NCBI RefSeq assembly: GCF_910592395.1
Contig: NC_088321.1
Coordinates: 10,356,001-10,420,000, forward strand
Source of the DNA: Lineus longissimus
Lineage: Eukaryota; Nemertea; Pilidiophora; Heteronemertea; Lineidae
Length of the DNA stretch: 64,000 nucleotides
Direction of reading: 5' to 3'
This document shows, piece after piece, positions 58,425 through 64,000 of this stretch. The notes beneath the pieces are model-generated. The model searched no databases. It was not told where the DNA came from and saw only the letters and a program-made list of their open reading frames with translations. Position 1 is the first letter of the stretch, and each line of letters begins with the position of its first letter. Made by a program: the position numbers and the translations under genes.

Positions 58425-61400
58425 TTAGAAGTTCCAGATCAATTCTTCTGCATCATTGATGGTGCAGAAAGCGCCATTCCTGCACCACATATTGTCAAAT
58501 ACCATGATTTCATCCTCTAGTTTGTAATAGAGGTAGTCTATGTTGATACGGTATTTTAGAAATGATCTAAATATCTCTAGCGGATCGGTGGCTCCTTCAC
58601 CAAAGATTTTATGCACAAGTGCCTTGTAGGCTGCTGCTTGGGCGGTGACAAAAATGTAATTGATGTACCTGTTTGCGAGAGAGGTGAGGGGTAATAACGA
58701 TATATAGTCTTTTATCGAGAAAGAGTATTCGTTGTTGACTTTCAGCACTAAGCTTGCTACGCATTGAGCTAGAGGGGTAAGATGATGACATTGTACAAAG
58801 GAATGTAGTAGGTCGTCGTGACTCCCACAAAACAGACAATGGGGGTTGTTTACAAAACCTGCGTTATATCTGAACAAACCAGTGGGCATTGCACCATGTA
58901 GAAGTCTAAAATGAGTAAATGCGTGGTCGTCCTTGATAGGCTTTGAAAACGTAGAGGTGAAGATGGGAGCAACATCAGACCCGGCCAAAAAATCATCCCA
59001 CCTGTGACCAGGCCTTCTGAAATACTTCTCCTGATAGGCATTCAGACAGAGGACATTATATGCCTGCTTGACTCATGTTATGGAGGCGAAGGGGAGGTTG
59101 TCCCCGTTTAGGGAGACATCATCACCCTTCTCATGAATCCTTGGAACTGCAACCAGAACATCCCTTAGCTGAGGCTTATCAAAGGAGCTAACATTTGAAG
59201 TTGGAGATGCGAGAAAATCTACCCATTTCCTAGGAAGGGACTCAACTAGGGCCTTTAGCTCCTTTGAAAGTAGTCGTTTGGAGTTGTCAGGTACAGCTCG
59301 ATGAATTTCATCAATATTCCTGAAGGACAGATCCGACTGGAGAAGATGTCTAAGTAAAGATACACCAGCCTTGACTAAGAGCGAGTTTACTGGAGAGAAG
59401 TTAGGGAGAATATCCGGGTTAAAGAAGACTGGTTCGGAGATAATTTGCTCGAGGGTTAGAGTGTCAGGTTTCCGAATTATGGAGATCTGGGAGATGGTAC
59501 GAATTGACTCCGAATAGAACCTTGGGAGAGTGCGGATGATCTCGTTTGGAAAACGAGCAACTAGAAATTCCTGGGTATAGTTGAGGCCTAGAAGGCTCTT
59601 GAGGTAGTAGAGAGCAACAGCGTAGCAGGGATGACCCCTTTCCCCGTAAAGGACGTCTCTGAGGAACCGTAGACGGAAAGCTCTGATTTTGCATTTGACA
59701 TTGCCAAGCGCAAGGCCACCATCGGAAACTGGTAAAGACAAAATTTCCGAAGGTATCCAGTGTTTGTTGTTGGTCCAGAAAAAATCTAGCATGAGTCGCT
59801 GAACATCAGCCACCAATGTAGCCGGGGGTGTAATGACTTGAAGCTTGTATACAAGTGTCGACAGAACAAGACTGTTAATAAGCAACACCTTGCCTCTTTC
59901 AGACAAGCAGTTAAGGACAGGCGTCCATGCCCCAAATTTCACCTTGAGCTTCTCCATGGTGTTATCCCAGTTTTGTTTTTCAAACAACGTTTCGTTGCCA
60001 AGAAAGATTCCGAGACTTCTTACGCCCTTGTTGTTCCACAACAACCCGAGTGGTCGATCAGGTCTATTCCGCCACGCACCGGACCATAGACCTGTGGATT
60101 TTGTATAGTTGACCTTGGACGAACTGGCCCTCTCATAAGTGCTGATACAGTTTTTTAAAGCCACGAACCCTGGATTGGATGTAATAAAGACATTTAAGTC
60201 ATCAGCATACGCACTCTGTTTAGTAGGTGGTAAATCCGTATCTGGAAAAGACAACCCTTGTATATCAGGATTCATCCGAATGTTATTGAGAAGAGGCTCA
60301 ATTGCAATAGCATAGAGCGACCCCGACAATGGACAACCTTGTCGAATTCCACGAGTGAATCCAAAAGGAGCACCAAGAGATCGATTGATTTTCAAAATAC
60401 ACTCAGCATCAACGTATAGAAGTTTGATACAGGATATGTAGAACTCTCCGAAACCAAGAGTCCGGAGGACACGAAAGAGCCAATCATGATCAATCCGATC
60501 AAACGCTTTTTCCTGGTCAATGGAAACAACTGCAAGATCTAGGTTGTTCTTGTTGTAGTAGAAAAGCGTATCTCGTAGAAGCGATATGTTATTGAGAATT
60601 GACCTATTTGGAACCGTATACGACTGGTCAGGGTGAATGACCTCCGGTAGGCAGTGTTTTAAACGGTTTGATAAGGCCTTTGTGAAGAGTTTATAATCAC
60701 AACACAGAAGTGATACAGGACGCCAACTTTTTAGGCAACTGAGGTCCCCTTTCTTAGGCAAAAGTGTAACAACTGAGCGTCTACACGATATAGGTAGCTC
60801 GCTTTTTGCGACAGCATAGGTGAAAACATCTAGTAAGTCAGGACCTAGTATGCTCCAAAACGTTTTATAAAACTCAAAAGGTAGACCGTCTATACCTGGG
60901 GATTTATTACTCGAGCTGGTTGACAAAGCTTCCGTGAGATCATCGAGCGTTAAGGGACTATCACAAGAGTTCCTGAGGTCTTCGGATAGTGTTGGTAGAT
61001 CACGAAGCAAATGATCCTGAGCATCGGAATCAGTTGGCTCCTTTGCGAAGAGATTGGAGTAGAAATCTTTTGCCATATCCCGTATGTCGTTTGGGTCAGT
61101 GACCACTTCTCCAGATTCTTTCCTCAGGTTAGAAATTGTCCTGTTTATGCCCTTCTTCTTTTCAAAGCTAAAGAAATAAGACGTTGACGCGTTAAAATGA
61201 TGCAAGAACTGGAAACGTGACCGGACACATGCTCCGCGAATTTTCCTTTCCTTCAAAGTCTGAAGTAGCTGCTTTTTCTCCTCAATCTCAGCTGTATCGG
61301 CCAAGTCAAGTGGCTTGGGAAGCAAGTCCAACCTATGAATCCCTTGATTTAGTTTGTTCTCCTCAGCAGCGGCTATTCTGTTCTTCCTTATGGAATGTTG

Positions 61401-62330
61401 CTTAGAGATCAACCTGAGCCGATTCTTTCCAATCTCCCACCAAAGAGAGAGAGAGTCATACTGGGTTTTGCAGGCTTGCCAAGATGTCCAAAAATCACGA
61501 ACTTCCCTGCCATATGCAGTCTCAGAGAGGATATCAGTGTTCAGACACCAGTGTGGTGAAGGAATTGACGTTTTGTTTGGTAACTGGATAAGAAGTTTTA
61601 CCGGTGAGTGATCAGACCTGAAAGCTTTCAGGGTCTCCACTTGAGAAACGTGATTTGCAATGTAGTCTGAAACATAGAAACGATCAAGCCTCGCTGCGGA
61701 ATTCCTTAGGTTCGTGCGACAGGACCATGTGAATTCAATCTTATCTGGATTTTTTGAACGCCAAATGTCAATTAGCTCATGCTTATCGATGACGTCTCTC
61801 AAAGCATGACTCGAAGCAACGTTGGTTTCCTTGCCGCTCAGTCGGTCAAAACTAGGCGTAAGGGTACAGTTATAATCACCACCCACAATGAAAGGATCAT
61901 CGTTGTCTATGGAAGCGAGGTATGTACCAATTGTTTTATAAAACGCTATACGATCAGCCCCATTGTTGGGCGCGTAAACATTTAGGAAGTTGAGACCGTG
62001 TCCTTTGAAGGTACCGTGAATATGAATGCACCTACTAGCTACGGGATAATTGACCGAAACATCATACCCTAGCATTCTGGAAGAGAAGAGAATGGCTACT
62101 CCTCTAGCATTTATGGTTCCGTGAGAAAAATGAATAGTGCCACCCCAAGCAACGTTCCAAAATGCCTCATCTGCTGAGGAAGCGTGCGTTTCTTGTAAGA
62201 AGTAAACATCCGATTTGAGCAATTTTAAGAAGCTAAGGGTTTCTGCACGTTTTAATGAATCGTGGCAACCATTAACATTAGCCGAAATAACGGACAGAGA
62301 CATAATCAAGACAACAACCAAACAAGCCAT
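58425..62330 (-). pseudogene. LINE ORF2: endonuclease-reverse transcriptase, one in-frame stop
   Basis: The likely start is the ATG at 62,303 (MSLSVISANVNGC). The apurinic-type endonuclease has VYFLQETHAS, FIVGGDYNCTL and AFRSDHSPVKLL with the usual Asn/Glu/Asp/His residues. The RT core follows, with SPGIDGLPFEFYKTFW, VVSIDQEKAFDRIDHDWLF, GIRQGCPLSGSLYA and the catalytic SAYADDLNVF (YADD at 60,198-60,209). After a TGA at 59,073-59,075 the same frame continues to 58,425 and contains a C-x2-C-x7-H-x4-C motif (CLFCGSHDDLLHSFVQC) typical of LINE C-termini. Without the TGA the product would be about 1,300 residues, normal for the family. It nicks target DNA and primes reverse transcription. Confidence 0.88.
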
Positions 62331-62356
62331 TGGAAGATACGTATGTAGATAGAAAG

Positions 62357-64000
62357 TTAGGATTTATTCAGATGGTCGACAAGTCGTGTTATCTTCCTTT
62401 GGTCCCCCAACGAAAGTTTGTTTGTACTTCTGTAGTTGCGAAGACTTCTCTGCAGCTTCCCGACATCATTAGTAAACTCTTTAGCCTTTAGCAGGGGCTT
62501 TGGAGAACCTTTAACGTATTTTAGAAACTCGATGACCCTCCTGTTCGAGAAGAGATCTCCTGATTCGTTTGCCTTTATGATTGCAAATGGGTCAGACTGT
62601 ACATCTGAAGCTTGAGACAGGTTGTCGAATGAGACGGATATCTGGGACATTGTGTCAAAGGAGCGATCCAGATCCATAGCTGATCCATCCTCCGCATCAT
62701 CATTCCCAAGCTCCGCAATGGGTTCATCAGGAGGTTGTGCGTTTGTTGCAGATATAGTTTTTTCAATACGTGGGACCTTGCGCGAGGCCGAGTCACTATT
62801 GTGCGGTGACGTTGATGGGGTAGGCGACAAAGACCTAGCACGCGACTTTCTAGTTGCTGGCTTGGATGGAAGGCACGCTTGATGACTGTCGTTCTTTGTC
62901 GGAACTGAATCACTCTCAGCAGCATTTCCAGATACGTAAGGGGCCGTTAGAGAGAAGTTCAAGCCATCGAGATTGAACGGCAAGCCCGTATCCACAGGAG
63001 TATCGACTGAGGGCGTGTCAACTGGTTGATGGGGCTGTGCATTGCCAACAAGAGGGTTGAAACTGTCTATTTGAGAGGTTTCCATAGGATCTTGCAGAGA
63101 ATCCGTATTCAAACCTAGGCGTGGTTGAGTGTCATCTTGAGAGGAATCTAGATTTTGACGGTCAGTGCTGGCCTTTGGGTCCACAACAACACTCCTGATT
63201 GATTTTGAAACATAGTCTCCAACGGACTCCTGCGCTGCAGGTCCTGCGACAGTGGGAATGGCTGGGGTGCTTGTTTTTGGATCATTTGTCGAAGCCAACA
63301 AAGCGGCTTGTGCTTTTCCTGCGACAGGAGGAGCCACAGTAGTTGAATTTGCTTTTGAACGACAACGACGCGTAGGATGGCCGATTTTCTTACACATATC
63401 GCACCGTAGATTGTTATCTGTTGACAAGTAGACCTTGACCAGGTCAGGACCAGACGGAACCATCAGAGTATACGGCAGCTCTGCCCCGGGATCGAGACTT
63501 ATCCTAGTTTGTCTACGAAAAGACTTGATGTGACTTAGGCCCTTTTGCCTGGTACCAAGAGGGATGTAACGGATGTTATTGGTTACTGTTCCGAATTGAC
63601 GAAGCTGCATTATTATGGCATCGTTGGGCAGAAAGGGTGGTACCCCGGAAATAATGAGGTTGGTAGTCGGCTTTCCAACCGGATGAACGTCTAAGAAGTG
63701 TCCATTCACAGTCAACCCATGAGCAGTAACAATATTCGCAAAAGTCATAGACGTGAAGAAAACCTTCGCTTTTCTCTCACATTTAGAAGCAGCGACAATA
63801 TTCTCTGCTCCGACAATTTTAGCTATTGGGAGCAAGTAATCGTCCAAGGTAGCGTCATCAATAAACCTGCATTGTATTCCGTGTTCTCGGCTCATACCCC
63901 AGAAAAGGTCCTCTTTTATCAATTGACTCATTGGATTATTCAATACCTCTGCAAATGATTTGCTGCTATTGATTGGTGATCTAGGCCCGTCTGCACTACC
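62357..64000 (-). CDS. LINE ORF1 protein, N-terminus outside window
   Basis: The frame is open from the window edge to the stop at 62,357, so at least 547 residues. The first half has an RRM-like fold signature (KAKVFFTSMTFANIVTAHGL, TTNLIISGVPPFLPNDAIIM) and one CCHC zinc knuckle (CDMCKKIGHPTRRC), followed by a long Ser/Pro/Asp-rich linker and a basic C-terminus. It is an RNA-binding chaperone expected to coat LINE RNA. It ends 26 nt before ORF2. A start at 63,943 would be a TTG; the upstream codons are open and protein-like, so the real start is beyond the window. Confidence 0.82.
   Translation of the reverse strand, partial: GSADGPRSPINSSKSFAEVLNNPMSQLIKEDLFWGMSREHGIQCRFIDDATLDDYLLPIAKIVGAENIVAASKCERKAKVFFTSMTFANIVTAHGLTVNGHFLDVHPVGKPTTNLIISGVPPFLPNDAIIMQLRQFGTVTNNIRYIPLGTRQKGLSHIKSFRRQTRISLDPGAELPYTLMVPSGPDLVKVYLSTDNNLRCDMCKKIGHPTRRCRSKANSTTVAPPVAGKAQAALLASTNDPKTSTPAIPTVAGPAAQESVGDYVSKSIRSVVVDPKASTDRQNLDSSQDDTQPRLGLNTDSLQDPMETSQIDSFNPLVGNAQPHQPVDTPSVDTPVDTGLPFNLDGLNFSLTAPYVSGNAAESDSVPTKNDSHQACLPSKPATRKSRARSLSPTPSTSPHNSDSASRKVPRIEKTISATNAQPPDEPIAELGNDDAEDGSAMDLDRSFDTMSQISVSFDNLSQASDVQSDPFAIIKANESGDLFSNRRVIEFLKYVKGSPKPLLKAKEFTNDVGKLQRSLRNYRSTNKLSLGDQRKITRLVDHLNKS

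Larger units (their letters stand above)
57936..64000 (-). mobile_element. Tx1/L1-type LINE, 5' end beyond the window
   Basis: Minus-strand non-LTR retrotransposon with ORF1 (62,357 to past the window edge), a 26-nt gap, ORF2 (62,330-58,425 with one internal TGA) and about 490 bp of 3' sequence. The architecture (zinc-knuckle ORF1, then APE endonuclease plus RT plus C-terminal Cys/His motif) and the opening MSLSVISANVNG fit the Tx1 branch of the L1 group. Its insertion cut the array at about 57,935. No poly-A tail or target duplication was recognised. Confidence 0.85.

Overview
This is animal nuclear DNA. The sequence is AT-rich, intron-bearing and full of decayed transposable elements of BEL/Pao, Ty3/Gypsy, Tx1-like LINE, PIF/Harbinger and MITE type, with no operons or bacterial signals. 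The mix of BEL/Pao, a Gypsy element with a tRNA-Leu primer site, a Tx1-type LINE and an expanded secreted LamG/PAN lectin-like family suits a marine invertebrate (amphioxus, hemichordate, echinoderm or a lophotrochozoan). The exact species cannot be told from the sequence.

The backbone from about 5.9 to 57.9 kb is a head-to-tail array of five copies (A to E) of one small gene family, all on the minus strand. The same five-exon structure can be traced in all copies except C, which keeps only exons 3-5. Exon 1 (82 nt coding) is a signal peptide. Exon 2 is 43 nt. Exon 3 (545-554 nt) is a LamG/concanavalin-like domain. Exon 4 is a 12-nt microexon. Exon 5 is a PAN/apple-like cysteine exon ending in TAA. 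Once insertions are subtracted the repeat period is about 6.7-6.8 kb, and intergenic DNA is duplicated with the genes. Only copy D (43,717-48,544) reads intact through all five exons: 915 nt, 304 codons plus stop. Copies A, B and E carry a frameshift or nonsense codon in the PAN exon. Copy C has lost exons 1-2 and the exon 5 acceptor. The LamG exon is open in all five.

Region by region: 1-5.9 kb, gene-poor flank with decayed repeats. 5.9-25.9 kb, copy A and its 5' flank; intron 1 of A holds a 13.2 kb BEL/Pao element (8,896-22,075, target duplication AGCAC), itself interrupted by a reverse-oriented Ty3/Gypsy element (13,712-20,331) carrying an unusual extra C2H2 zinc-finger ORF. 25.9-33.6 kb, copy B, with a 116-bp hairpin MITE next to its LamG exon and a tandem duplication of its first exon. 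33.6-39.7 kb, non-array DNA with short repeats, a 190-bp TA-target MITE and a 1.05 kb element with a 9-bp target duplication. 39.7-42.2 kb, truncated copy C. 42.2-51.6 kb, copy D and flanks with a PIF/Harbinger relic in intron 3. 51.6-57.9 kb, copy E, riddled with MITEs. 57.9-64 kb, a minus-strand Tx1/L1-type LINE with ORF1 (running off the window) and ORF2 (endonuclease, RT, zinc motif) broken by a single in-frame TGA.

The host genes appear to make small secreted lectin-like proteins. Everything else is mobile DNA that dated and partly disabled the array. Because sister copies preserve empty sites, many insertions can be placed to the base. All splice models are inferred from GT/AG sites and phase agreement and have not been tested with transcripts.
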